This document shows, one piece after another, positions 52,844 through 61,641 of a stretch of DNA of 64,000 nucleotides (the first letter of the stretch is position 1; each line of letters opens with the position of its first letter). A model generated the notes under the pieces. It ran no database searches and had not been told where the DNA came from. It saw only the letters and a program-made list of their open reading frames with translations. Source of the DNA: Flavobacteriaceae bacterium (GTDB lineage Bacteria; Bacteroidota; Bacteroidia; Flavobacteriales; Flavobacteriaceae); NCBI GenBank assembly GCA_018402135.1, contig JAGYJF010000005.1, positions 470,209 through 534,208 on the forward strand, given 5' to 3'. Made by a program: the position numbers and the translations under genes.

Positions 52844-53419
52844 TCATTTGGCATTTAAATAATCCACCAAAAGTCTAACGGCTGTTCCTCTATGGCCAAT
52901 TTTGTTTTTGTCTTCTAGAAGCATTTCTGCAAAAGTTTGATCATAACCTAAAGGTTTAAAAACTGGGTCGTAACCGAAACCGTTATTACCGAGTCTTTCT
53001 AAAGTGATTTCACCTTCGCAAATACCGGTAAAAGTTTTCATGTTATTATTTAAACTTAAGGCGATAACGGTTTTAAATTGGGCGCGTCGGTTGCTGTGCT
53101 GTTTTAAATTGTGGAGTAATAAATTGATGTTGTCATGATCATTTCGTTGTGCACCAGCGTATCTTGCTGAATAAACACCGGGTTCGTTGTTCAAAGCGCC
53201 AACTTCCAATCCCGTATCATCTGCAAAACAATCAAAGCCATATTTTTCTTTTACGTAATTAGCTTTTTGAATGGCATTGCCTTCAATGGTAGGTTGGGTT
53301 TCGGGAATATCTTCTTGACAACCAATTGCTTCAAGACTCAATAATTGTATATGTGCAGGAAGTAAAGACTGTATTTCTTTTAGTTTGTTTAAGTTATTAG
53401 TGGCAAATACTATTTTCAT
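52844..53419 (-). CDS. rdgB: Non-canonical purine NTP pyrophosphatase
   Basis: 191 aa, RdgB/HAM1 family. Hydrolyses ITP, dITP and XTP to monophosphates and so keeps these bases out of DNA and RNA. Motifs FATNNLNKLKEI, FADDTGLEV and GVYSARYAG are intact, with GFGYDPVF and HRGTAVR near the end. Single gene, leftward. Confidence 0.95.
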   Translation of the reverse strand: MKIVFATNNLNKLKEIQSLLPAHIQLLSLEAIGCQEDIPETQPTIEGNAIQKANYVKEKYGFDCFADDTGLEVGALNNEPGVYSARYAGAQRNDHDNINLLLHNLKQHSNRRAQFKTVIALSLNNNMKTFTGICEGEITLERLGNNGFGYDPVFKPLGYDQTFAEMLLEDKNKIGHRGTAVRLLVDYLNAK

Positions 53420-53677
53420 TTATAATTGTTTTTAAAAAGCTATTAAAATTACTGAATCCATATTTCATAAAATTATGATTTTGTAAATTTTAATACGAAG
53501 TTTTGATTAATTGGATTTTTTGAATGACACATCTCCTTTCCCTTTTATGGATAACATCGTATTTATTAGTTTAAAAATAGTTCCTCAAATTTCTAAAATT
53601 ACGTTAAACTGACAAAGGTCATGACAACTTGAATATTTAGGTGTTATATTTGAGTAGAAACCAAAAATAAATCAATT

Positions 53678-53977
53678 ATGACAGTGAGTATCCAATATGT
53701 GCAATTAGATAGTAGTGATAGTTTAAATAGTTTTATCAATAAAAACTTAGAAAAATTAAGTCAGAAATACGAATGGCTTATCAACGCCGAAGTTTACATT
53801 AAAGAAGATGCAAAAGATAACGAAAAAGGTAAAATCTGCAGTATCGAACTCAGTATGCCCGGTCCAAGAATTTTTGCAACCTCAAATGAGAAAACTTACG
53901 AAGCCTCCGTGAAAGAAACCATAAGAGACTTGAAAAAACAGCTTGAAAAGCGCAAAGAAACTTTTAAAACGTATTAG
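53678..53977 (+). CDS. hpf: Ribosome hibernation-promoting factor, short form
   Basis: 99 aa, HPF/RaiA (YfiA) family. The beta-alpha-beta core is seen in IQYVQLDSSDSLNSFINKNL and SIELSMPGPRIFATSNEKTY. There is no long C-terminal dimerisation domain, so it is the short type. It binds the 30S decoding region of idle ribosomes. A terminator follows; a TATATTTG (53645-53652) upstream may be its -7 box. Confidence 0.93.
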   Translation: MTVSIQYVQLDSSDSLNSFINKNLEKLSQKYEWLINAEVYIKEDAKDNEKGKICSIELSMPGPRIFATSNEKTYEASVKETIRDLKKQLEKRKETFKTY

Positions 53978-53984
53978 TGAAAAT

Positions 53985-54021
53985 AAAAAACCCTTTTAGA
54001 GCATTTTTAAAAGGGTTTTTT
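53985..54021 (+). terminator. Terminator after hpf
   Basis: AAAAAACCCTTTTA pairs with TAAAAGGGTTTTT around a short loop, starting 8 bases past the stop. It also lies just past the end of the convergent rlmH gene. Confidence 0.88.
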
Positions 54022-54044
54022 ATTGTTATGAAATAGCACTGAAA

Positions 54045-54518
54045 TTATCTATGATGATAAGGTTCATTTTTCAATATGGTGAAACTTCTATACAACTGTT
54101 CAATAAAAAATAAGCGCACCATTTGATGCGAAAAAGTCATTTTTGACAATGATAGTTTTCCTGAGGCCTTAGCGTAAACAGCTTCCGAAAATCCATAGGG
54201 CCCACCAATTACAAAAACCAAATTTTTTATGCCGGAATTCATGTGCTTCTGCAAGTAATTGGCAAAAGATACGGAGTCTAATTGTTTTCCGTGTTCATCT
54301 AAAATAATTAAAATATCACTAATGTTTATTTTAGCCAGAATTAAGTCGCCTTCCTTTTGCTTTTGCTGTGCTTCCGATAGGTTTTTCGCATTTTTTAAAT
54401 CTGGAATTAGTTCCATTTCAAACTTGATGTAAAAACCAAGTCGTGTGGCGTATTCTTGAATTAAGGATTGCAGTGCAGTATTATCGGTTTTGCCAATGCA
54501 AATTAGTTTGATAGTCAT
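54045..54518 (-). CDS. rlmH: 23S rRNA pseudouridine-1915 N3 methyltransferase
   Basis: 157 aa, full length for the SPOUT-class RlmH (YbeA). Motifs LDEHGKQLDSVSFA, FVIGGPYGFSE and the C-terminal LSLSKMTFSHQMVRLFFIEQ ending EPYHHR are intact. Single gene, leftward, convergent with hpf. Confidence 0.96.
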   Translation of the reverse strand: MTIKLICIGKTDNTALQSLIQEYATRLGFYIKFEMELIPDLKNAKNLSEAQQKQKEGDLILAKINISDILIILDEHGKQLDSVSFANYLQKHMNSGIKNLVFVIGGPYGFSEAVYAKASGKLSLSKMTFSHQMVRLFFIEQLYRSFTILKNEPYHHR

Positions 54519-54601
54519 AAAGCAAAATTACAATTTTATTGGAATCTTGAATTTGCAATTTGGAATTTGAATTTGTTACTTTTACAACAAATTAGGTTGT
54601 T

Positions 54602-55462
54602 ATGATTTCAGAAATACAGTTCAACAACGAAATAGCTTTAATTATAGCCAATGCTATACGCGAGGATGTTGGAGATGGCGACCATAGTTCTTTAGCCTGT
54701 ATTCCTAAAACAGCAAAAGGTAAGGCCAAACTTTTAGTGAAGGACCGAGGCATTATTGCAGGTGTTGCGTTCGCCAAACAAGTATTTGATTATGTTGATA
54801 ACAATATGAAGGTGGAAGTGTTGATAGAAGATGGATCACCAGTTAATTATGGCGATATTGTTTTTTTTGTGGAAGGTCCATCGCAGTCCATTTTAAAAGC
54901 CGAGCGCTTGGTGCTAAATGCTATGCAGCGTATGAGCGCCATTGCAACCAAAACCAAGCAGTTTGTAGATTTATTAGAAGGCACAAATACCAAAATTTTA
55001 GATACCCGAAAAACAACACCTGGAATTCGTGCCTTAGAAAAATGGGCCGTAAAAATTGGCGGTGGTGAAAATCATAGATTTGCCTTGTACGATATGATTA
55101 TGTTGAAGGATAACCACATCGATTTTTGTGGCGGAATTACCCAAGCAATTACACAAACAAAGCGCTATTTAAAAGAACACAATAAGGATTTGAAAATTAT
55201 CGTTGAAGCACGTAATTTAGAGGAAATTAAAGAGATTATTGAAAATAAAGGCGTGTATCGTATTCTTATTGATAACTTTAACTACGAAGATACTAAAAAG
55301 GCTGTCGAATTAATTGGTGACTATTGCCTAACCGAGTCTTCGGGTGGTATTAATGAGAAAACCATTAGGGCATATGCTTTGTGCGGCGTCGATTTTATTT
55401 CGTCTGGTGCCTTAACGCATTCGGTGTATAATTTGGATTTAAGCCTGAAAGCCATAGACTGA
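54602..55462 (+). CDS. nadC: Nicotinate-nucleotide pyrophosphorylase (carboxylating)
   Basis: 286 aa. Converts quinolinate and PRPP to nicotinate mononucleotide in NAD synthesis. Motifs EDVGDGDHSS, LDTRKTTPGIRALEKWAVKI, GGGENHRFALYD and MLKDNHI are intact. It is followed 35 bases later by brkB and then priA; the three are probably one operon. Confidence 0.96.
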   Translation: MISEIQFNNEIALIIANAIREDVGDGDHSSLACIPKTAKGKAKLLVKDRGIIAGVAFAKQVFDYVDNNMKVEVLIEDGSPVNYGDIVFFVEGPSQSILKAERLVLNAMQRMSAIATKTKQFVDLLEGTNTKILDTRKTTPGIRALEKWAVKIGGGENHRFALYDMIMLKDNHIDFCGGITQAITQTKRYLKEHNKDLKIIVEARNLEEIKEIIENKGVYRILIDNFNYEDTKKAVELIGDYCLTESSGGINEKTIRAYALCGVDFISSGALTHSVYNLDLSLKAID

Positions 55463-55497
55463 CAGCACATAATAAATGCTGCTTCAAAATATAAACC

Positions 55498-56442
55498 ATG
55501 ACCAAACCAATTGAAGAGAAACTTGAAAAAATTCCCATCATCAAAAACCTTGTTAAGTTTTTGAAAGGTGTGAAGTTACCGGGTTTTGAGGGTTTGTCAA
55601 CTTACGATTTAATGGAGTTATACGTTATAGGTATTGTTCAAGGTGCTGTAACCACGCGCGCTAGCGCTATTGCGTTTAATTTTTTCACTGCAATTTTTCC
55701 TTTTTTACTGTTTGTTATAATTTTAATTCCAATAATTCCTATCGAGAACTTTCAGCAAGAATTTCTAGAATTTCTAGATTCTATTTTGCCACCACAAACT
55801 TTCGATTTTTTCTCGGAAAACATCTTTGATAATATAAGCAGAGATAGCAGTGGAAGTTTGCTATCTACAGTTTTTATTCTTTCAATCATTTTGATGGCGA
55901 ATGGGGTAAGTGCCATATTCTCAGGATTCGAAAGTTCTTATCACGAGCAATTGTCTCGAAGTATTTTCAAGCAGTATTTATATGCACTTGGTGTTGCGTT
56001 AATTTTGGCATTTTTGGTCATTCTTACGGTTGCAATATTTGGGTACTTTCAAATTTACATTATACAACCTCTGTACAACAGTTTTACGGGTGAAAGCTTT
56101 TCCGAAACTGGCTCTGCACTCAATTGGATTGTGGTTGGGAAATATCTATTTTTTATTGTAATGACCTATATCGCCACTGCAACACTTTATTATTTTGGTA
56201 CTAAAGAAGGTAGAAATAATCGATTTTTTTCTATTGGGGCTGCACTTACCACGTTTTTAATTATGGTAACGTCTTATTTGTTTGGTGTTTATATTGATAA
56301 TTTTTCAAAGTACAACGAACTATACGGCTCCATTGGCGCCTTATTAATTTTGTTATTTTATTTGTGGTTGAATTCTAATATTTTGTTGTTAGGTTACGAG
56401 CTTAATGCTTCGCTTAATCGTTTAAGAAAGTTCAACCAATGA
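55498..56442 (+). CDS. YihY/BrkB family inner-membrane protein
   Basis: 314 aa with six hydrophobic helices. The family motif TTRASAIAFNFFTAIFPFLL is near residue 62-81 and YGSIGALLILLFYLWLNSNI near the C-terminus. Homologues were linked to complement resistance in Bordetella and to ribonuclease in error; the real role is unknown. The stop overlaps the priA start by four bases. Confidence 0.88.
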   Translation: MTKPIEEKLEKIPIIKNLVKFLKGVKLPGFEGLSTYDLMELYVIGIVQGAVTTRASAIAFNFFTAIFPFLLFVIILIPIIPIENFQQEFLEFLDSILPPQTFDFFSENIFDNISRDSSGSLLSTVFILSIILMANGVSAIFSGFESSYHEQLSRSIFKQYLYALGVALILAFLVILTVAIFGYFQIYIIQPLYNSFTGESFSETGSALNWIVVGKYLFFIVMTYIATATLYYFGTKEGRNNRFFSIGAALTTFLIMVTSYLFGVYIDNFSKYNELYGSIGALLILLFYLWLNSNILLLGYELNASLNRLRKFNQ

Positions 56443-58895
56443 CAGCTTATTTTATAGACGTTATACTACCAATTCCGCTACCTAAGCTTTTTACATATGC
56501 TATTTCAGAGGCAGAATCCGATTTTTTAAAACCCGGAATGCGCGTAGCTGTGCCATTTGGTAAGCGAAAAGTATATACTGCAGTGGTTTATAGCATTCAT
56601 CAAAATCCGCCATTGGTTTACGAAGCAAAGCCTATTTATCAAATTTTAGACAACCACGCTACCATTACTCCAAAACAAATTGAATTATTTGAATGGATTG
56701 CCGCGTATTATTTATGTACCATAGGAGAAGTTTTGCGAGCCGCTTTACCAAGTGGGTTTTTGATAGAAAGTGAAACCATTATAAAAAGTGCTCAAAAATT
56801 CACTGATATTGAAGTGTCCCTGACCGATGATGAGTTTCTAATTATGGAAGCCTTACAGCATCAATCATCATTGTCTATAGATGAGGTAGTAGCTATATTG
56901 GAGAAAAAGCAAGTACTTCCAGTAGTAAACAGTTTAATTGAAAAAGGACTTGTAATTGTTCAGGAAGAATTATTTGAAACCTATAAACCTAAATTAGTTA
57001 AATACGTAAAACTAAACGATGCCTATAAAACTGAAACTACTTTACGGGGACTTTTAGAAAACCTAACAAGCGCTCCTAAACAACGTGAAGTGGTTTTAAC
57101 CTTTTTCAGTATGTCGGCAAGATCGACACAAGCAATAAAAATGGAAACTTTAAAAGCCGAAATTAATGCTTCGGATTCTGTTATAAACTCATTGATAGAT
57201 AAAGAAGTTTTGGAAGTGTATCATCAAAAAACGGATAGAGTAAATTATGAAGGTATCATTAATACCGAAGCTTTAGTTTTAGAAGACTTTCAACAAACTG
57301 CTTTACAAGAAATTCAAAAATCGTTTGAGAATAACTCAGTTTGTTTGGTTCATGGCGTTACTTCTTCTGGCAAAACGGAAATCTATATCAAACTTATTGA
57401 AGCCGTTATCGATAAAGAGCAGCAGGCTCTTTATTTGGTTCCTGAAATTGCCTTAACAACCCAATTAGTAGAGCGTTTACAAGCACATTTCGGCGATTTG
57501 GTAGCCGTGTTCCATTCGCGGTATTCATCTTTTGAACGAATGGAAGTATGGAATCATGTGTTGCAAAACACCTCTAAAGGTCGGATAATAATTGGGGCGC
57601 GCTCTTCGGTATTACTGCCTTTTAAAAATTTGGGACTTGTTATTGTAGATGAAGAACACGAACAGTCTTATAAACAGTTCGATCCCGCACCTCGCTATCA
57701 TGCCCGCGATACAGCTATTGTGTTGGCTTCATTATTTAAAGTTAAAACGCTATTAGGTTCGGCCACACCAAGTTTAGAAAGTTATTACAATGCAAGACAA
57801 CATAAATATGCTTTGGTTGAAATTAACCAACGATTTAATAAGGTTCAAATGCCTGAAATGGAATTGGTTGATTTAAAAGACGCGCACAAACGCAAACGCA
57901 TGAAAGGCCATTTCAGCCTTAGATTGATAGATGAAATCAATGAGGCCTTAGGTAATAAATTACAGGTGATTTTATTTCAAAACCGTCGTGGTTACTCACC
58001 AATTGTAGAGTGTTTAAGCTGCGGTCATGCGCCACAATGCCCTAATTGTGATGTGAGTTTGACCTATCATCAATACCGCAACCAATTGCGATGCCATTAT
58101 TGTGGTCACCATTCAGCAATGCCACAACAGTGCGGTGCTTGTGGTAGCCATCATTTAGATACCAAAGGATTTGGAACCGAGCAAATAGAATCAGAAGCAA
58201 AACAGTTATTTCCAAAGTCTAAAGTAGCCAGGATGGATTTAGATACCACAAGAGGTAAATACGGATACCAAAAAGTAATAGGATCTTTCCAAGACCAAGA
58301 AGTTGATATTTTAGTTGGTACACAAATGCTAACTAAAGGATTAGATTTTAGAAATGTTAAGGTGGTTGGTATTATGAATGCTGATAATAGCCTTAATTTC
58401 CCCGATTTTAGAGCGCATGAGCGCAGTTTTCAGCTGATGACCCAAGTAGCAGGTCGGGCAGGTAGAACTGATATTCGCGGAAAAGTATTAATTCAAACCT
58501 TTAATCCTGATCACAGTATTTTACAACAAGTGTCTCAAAACAATTATTATGAGATGTTTGCTCAACAAATGAATGAACGGCATAATTTTAAATATCCACC
58601 GCTGTACAGATTGATAAAAATCACCTTGAAGCACAAAGATTTTCAAAAGACTAATCTCGCTGCAGAGTGGTACGCAACTTCACTAAGGCAATTATTTGCC
58701 GAAGCTGTTTTAGGTCCTGAGTTTCCGCCAGTTTCAAGAATTAGAAATCAGTACCATAAAAACATTTTAATAAAAATAGGTAGCAAACAGTCGCTTAAAA
58801 AAACAAAAGAAGCCATTGTTAAGATAAACAATAGCTTCCAAAGTGTAAAAGATTTTAGAGCTGTTAAAGTAGTTTTAAATGTCGATAACTATTAG
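56439..58895 (+). CDS. priA: Primosomal protein N', replication restart helicase
   Basis: 818 aa. The helicase domain has Walker A GVTSSGKTEIY and DEEH (VDEEHEQSYK). A zinc region with eight cysteines (CLSCGHAPQCPNC, then CHYCG and CGACG) lies between motifs, as in E. coli PriA. FHSRYS and GRAGRTDIRG are other helicase motifs. Full length and intact. Its 3' end overlaps the LytTR gene by four bases. Confidence 0.95.
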   Translation: MTAYFIDVILPIPLPKLFTYAISEAESDFLKPGMRVAVPFGKRKVYTAVVYSIHQNPPLVYEAKPIYQILDNHATITPKQIELFEWIAAYYLCTIGEVLRAALPSGFLIESETIIKSAQKFTDIEVSLTDDEFLIMEALQHQSSLSIDEVVAILEKKQVLPVVNSLIEKGLVIVQEELFETYKPKLVKYVKLNDAYKTETTLRGLLENLTSAPKQREVVLTFFSMSARSTQAIKMETLKAEINASDSVINSLIDKEVLEVYHQKTDRVNYEGIINTEALVLEDFQQTALQEIQKSFENNSVCLVHGVTSSGKTEIYIKLIEAVIDKEQQALYLVPEIALTTQLVERLQAHFGDLVAVFHSRYSSFERMEVWNHVLQNTSKGRIIIGARSSVLLPFKNLGLVIVDEEHEQSYKQFDPAPRYHARDTAIVLASLFKVKTLLGSATPSLESYYNARQHKYALVEINQRFNKVQMPEMELVDLKDAHKRKRMKGHFSLRLIDEINEALGNKLQVILFQNRRGYSPIVECLSCGHAPQCPNCDVSLTYHQYRNQLRCHYCGHHSAMPQQCGACGSHHLDTKGFGTEQIESEAKQLFPKSKVARMDLDTTRGKYGYQKVIGSFQDQEVDILVGTQMLTKGLDFRNVKVVGIMNADNSLNFPDFRAHERSFQLMTQVAGRAGRTDIRGKVLIQTFNPDHSILQQVSQNNYYEMFAQQMNERHNFKYPPLYRLIKITLKHKDFQKTNLAAEWYATSLRQLFAEAVLGPEFPPVSRIRNQYHKNILIKIGSKQSLKKTKEAIVKINNSFQSVKDFRAVKVVLNVDNY

Positions 58896-59590
58896 GCTAT
58901 GTTATTTAATGCATCCACCAGCTGTGTTTTTTTGTTGCGACTCAACGGAATTTCGTAAGCACCAACTTCCACATTTTTACTGTTAAATCTGTCTATTTTA
59001 TCAAGATTTACAATGTATGATTTGTGGATTCTTAAAAATTTACCTTCAGGTAATTCTTGCTCAAAGCTTTTCATGGTTGAAAGCACAACTAGGCTATTTT
59101 CTTCTGTAACTACTTTTACGTAATCACCTAAGGCTTCAATCCATTTGATATCTTTAATGTATACTTTTCGCTTTTTTAGATTACTTTTAACGAAAATATG
59201 TTCGCCATCGGCTTCATTAAAGTCAAGTTTTAATTTGTGTTGTTCTAGGGCTTTCTCAACAGCTTGATTAAAACGTTCTTTAGTTATTGGTTTTTGAAGG
59301 TAGTCAGTAGCATCATAATTAAATGCTTTAAAGGCATACTCTGTTTTACCAGTAACAAAAATAATTTGGGGTTTGTTATTGAGTACATCAAGAAGTTCAA
59401 ACCCGTTCAATACTGGCATTTCAATATCTAAAAAGATAAGATCTACCTTGTGAGTATTTAAGCCGTTTTTGGTTTCTAGGGCACTGCTGTATTCTGCAAT
59501 AAGATTAAGTGAGGAATGATTCTCAATTAACTTTACAATAGATAAGCGTTGAATCGCAGAATCATCAACTACTACACAGTTTAAAGTCAT
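58892..59590 (-). CDS. LytTR family response regulator
   Basis: 232 aa. N-terminal receiver domain with phospho-acceptor Asp55 in LIFLDIEMPVLNGF and Lys in KPITKERF (about 106). C-terminal LytTR DNA-binding domain (about 130-228; for example IKWIEALGDYVKVV and FLRIHKSYIVNLDKI). No histidine kinase gene is next to it. Genes of this type often answer 5TM or 7TM kinases coded elsewhere. Confidence 0.92.
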   Translation of the reverse strand: MTLNCVVVDDSAIQRLSIVKLIENHSSLNLIAEYSSALETKNGLNTHKVDLIFLDIEMPVLNGFELLDVLNNKPQIIFVTGKTEYAFKAFNYDATDYLQKPITKERFNQAVEKALEQHKLKLDFNEADGEHIFVKSNLKKRKVYIKDIKWIEALGDYVKVVTEENSLVVLSTMKSFEQELPEGKFLRIHKSYIVNLDKIDRFNSKNVEVGAYEIPLSRNKKTQLVDALNNIA

Positions 59591-59725
59591 AACATTTCTA
59601 TATTTTAGGTTAAGATATCGACAATGTTACAAAAAATTCGGATAAAAACCAAAAAACATCGATAAAACGTTAATTTTAACATTTATTGTATTATTTTATT
59701 TTTATTTAAATTAGCTTATTAAATT

Positions 59726-59757
59726 GTTGTAGATAAACTTTTTAATCCTTATTTTTG
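59726..59757 (+). promoter_or_regulatory. Promoter of the rpsF operon
   Basis: GTTG (59726-59729), 20 bases, then TATTTTTG (59750-59757) fits the Bacteroidota consensus closely. The TTG within the -7 box is not a start codon: the first ATG is at 59788. Confidence 0.7.
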
Positions 59758-59787
59758 CACCCATTTTTAACAAATAAAATATTTTTT

Positions 59788-60126
59788 ATGAATCATTATG
59801 AAACTGTTTTCATCTTAAATCCCGTTTTATCTGAAGACCAGATAAAGGAAACAGTACAGAAATACGAAGATTTTCTTGTTTCTCGTGGTGCCAAGATGAT
59901 AGCCAAAGAAGATTGGGGGCTTAAAAAACTAGCCTATCCAATTCAACACAAAAAAAGTGGTTTTTACCACTTATTTGAGTACACTGTACCAGGTGAAGTA
60001 ATCGCACCATTGGAATTAGAATTTAGACGTGACGAGCGTTTTATGCGTTATTTAACGGTAGCGTTAGACAAACATGCAGTTGCATGGGCTGAAAGAAGAA
60101 GAGCTAAATTAAACCAAAAAGCGTAA
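59788..60126 (+). CDS. rpsF: 30S ribosomal protein S6
   Basis: 112 aa from ATG at 59788. [18 protein letters not shown] is the normal S6 start; an 11-residue extension from a TTG lies in the promoter -7 box and is rejected. It binds S18 in the central domain of 16S rRNA. First gene of the rpsF-rpsR-rplI operon. Confidence 0.97.
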   Translation: MNHYETVFILNPVLSEDQIKETVQKYEDFLVSRGAKMIAKEDWGLKKLAYPIQHKKSGFYHLFEYTVPGEVIAPLELEFRRDERFMRYLTVALDKHAVAWAERRRAKLNQKA

Positions 60127-60128
60127 TT

Positions 60129-60425
60129 ATGTCAACTATAGAACAACAAGCCAAAGGAAAAAAAGACGGAGAAATTAGATATCTTACGCCTTTAAACATT
60201 GATACTACTAAAACGAAAAAGTACTGTCGTTTTAAAAAATCGGGTATTAAATACATTGATTACAAAGACCCAGATTTTTTATTGAAATTCGTGAACGAAC
60301 AAGGTAAATTGTTACCACGTCGTTTAACAGGAACTTCCTTAAAATACCAAAGAAAAGTTTCAGTAGCCGTAAAAAGAGCGCGTCATTTGGCTATTATGCC
60401 TTACGTAGCAGATTTATTAAAATAA
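60129..60425 (+). CDS. rpsR: 30S ribosomal protein S18
   Basis: 98 aa. The core [20 protein letters not shown] and [20 protein letters not shown] with [11 protein letters not shown] are diagnostic. Longer N-terminus ([20 protein letters not shown]) than E. coli S18, as is usual in this phylum. It starts two bases after rpsF. Confidence 0.97.
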   Translation: MSTIEQQAKGKKDGEIRYLTPLNIDTTKTKKYCRFKKSGIKYIDYKDPDFLLKFVNEQGKLLPRRLTGTSLKYQRKVSVAVKRARHLAIMPYVADLLK

Positions 60426-60438
60426 AATATCATAACAA

Positions 60439-60888
60439 ATGGAACTTATATTAAAACAAGACGTTGAAAATTTAGGATTTAAAGACGATGTTGTAACAGT
60501 GAAAAACGGTTATGGTAGAAATTTTTTAATTCCTCAAGGTCAAGCAATCTTAGCAACCTCATCTGCTAGAAAAGTATTGGCTGAAAACTTAAAGCAACGC
60601 GCTTATAAAGAAAAGAAAATTATTGACGAGGCTAAAGCAATAGCAGCTGCTATTTCAGCATTAGAGTTAAAAATCACTTCTAAAGTTGGAACTGGTGATA
60701 AACTTTTTGGTTCTGTAAACAACATCGATGTTGCAGAAGCTTTACAAAAAGAAGGCCAGACTGTTGATAAAAAATATATCAACGTAATTGGTGGCAGCGT
60801 AAAACGCTTAGGTAAATACAATGCTATCATTAGATTGCACAGAGAAGTATCTGTAGATTTAGAATTCGACGTTATCGCCGAAGCTTAA
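60439..60888 (+). CDS. rplI: 50S ribosomal protein L9
   Basis: 149 aa. Starts MELILKQDVENLGFKDDVVT and has GYGRNFLIPQGQAILA, then a long connecting helix and C-terminal domain (GTGDKLFGSVNNIDV). Full length. Last gene of the operon, with a terminator behind. Confidence 0.97.
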   Translation: MELILKQDVENLGFKDDVVTVKNGYGRNFLIPQGQAILATSSARKVLAENLKQRAYKEKKIIDEAKAIAAAISALELKITSKVGTGDKLFGSVNNIDVAEALQKEGQTVDKKYINVIGGSVKRLGKYNAIIRLHREVSVDLEFDVIAEA

Positions 60889-60905
60889 ATTTCACTCCTA
60901 TAGTT

Positions 60906-60940
60906 AAAAACCGTTTAGTTTTACTAAGCGGTTTTTCTTT
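60906..60940 (+). terminator. Terminator after rplI
   Basis: AAAAACCGTTTAGT (60906-60919) and ACTAAGCGGTTTTT (60923-60936) pair over 14 positions with one G-T, then T run. It starts 17 bases after the L9 stop. Confidence 0.88.
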
Positions 60941-60974
60941 TTAATACAATTTGATAAACTTAAATCTTTAAATC

Positions 60975-61454
60975 TTGAAATACAGCCGACTCACCAAAGA
61001 ACAGTTTGAGGAAATGCATCAAGAATTTATTAATTTCTTGGCAACCCAGTCCATAACCGCCAAAGAATGGGATACTATTAAATTAGAAAATCCCGAAGCA
61101 GCAGAGCAGGAATTAGATGTTTTTAGCGATTTGATTTGGCAAGGTGTGTTGCAAAAAATCAAATATCTTGAAAACATTTCTTCACAACAAATGTTTTTGT
61201 TTCACATTGAAGACAATCAAATTCGTGTAATTGTTATAAAAATAGAAAAGCCACAAATTGACATCACCACAAAAGAAGGCTACGATTGGTTAAAGCTTAA
61301 TTTATTTGACGAATCGGTAAAATTGTTAAATGGCAAAAAACCATACACCGATGATAAATTGATGGATCGTTTTAACCTCATTCAACAAGGCGCTATCATC
61401 ACAAAAGGCGAATTGTTTCAATTCTTCGATCAGTTGCTTAAATCATCTAATTAG
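60975..61454 (+). CDS. DUF6495 family protein, TTG start
   Basis: 159 aa from TTG at 60975 (M-KYSRLTKEQFEEMHQEF). The N-terminus and the segment NPEAAEQELDVFSDLIWQGV fit DUF6495 of Flavobacteriaceae. The next in-frame ATG is at residue 14 and would cut a conserved start, so TTG is preferred. No signal peptide or membrane helix. Function unknown. It may be read with the rplI operon but a terminator lies between. Confidence 0.75.
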   Translation: MKYSRLTKEQFEEMHQEFINFLATQSITAKEWDTIKLENPEAAEQELDVFSDLIWQGVLQKIKYLENISSQQMFLFHIEDNQIRVIVIKIEKPQIDITTKEGYDWLKLNLFDESVKLLNGKKPYTDDKLMDRFNLIQQGAIITKGELFQFFDQLLKSSN

Positions 61455-61641
61455 AATGATTGTAATGAAGCCAAGCGTGGGCTTATCCTAAGCTTTGCTT
61501 GGGAGTAAGGTGGGCTGTGCACTGGAGTATCTATATATTTGTTTTGTTTTTGACCCGTCCTAAAATAGCTATACAAGATATTATGACGTACGGTTTGTGA
61601 CGATCTTATTACAAGATTGTACTTTGTGGTAATTTAAGTCT
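61455..61641. other. Gene-free stretch with a GC-richer patch and an IS-end-like sequence
   Basis: Between DUF6495 and a convergent permease. 61475-61530 is richer in G and C and holds CCAAGC and GCTTGG in inverted order. At 61550-61575 TTTGACCCGTCCTAAAATAG resembles, from memory, the end of IS3-type elements in Bacteroidota. There is no transposase frame or matching second end here, so it could be a remnant. Confidence 0.3.

Noticed and set aside
59755..59787. 11-codon N-terminal extension of rpsF from a TTG
   Set aside because: The TTG is part of the promoter -7 box TATTTTTG, and S6 proteins start at MNHYETV.
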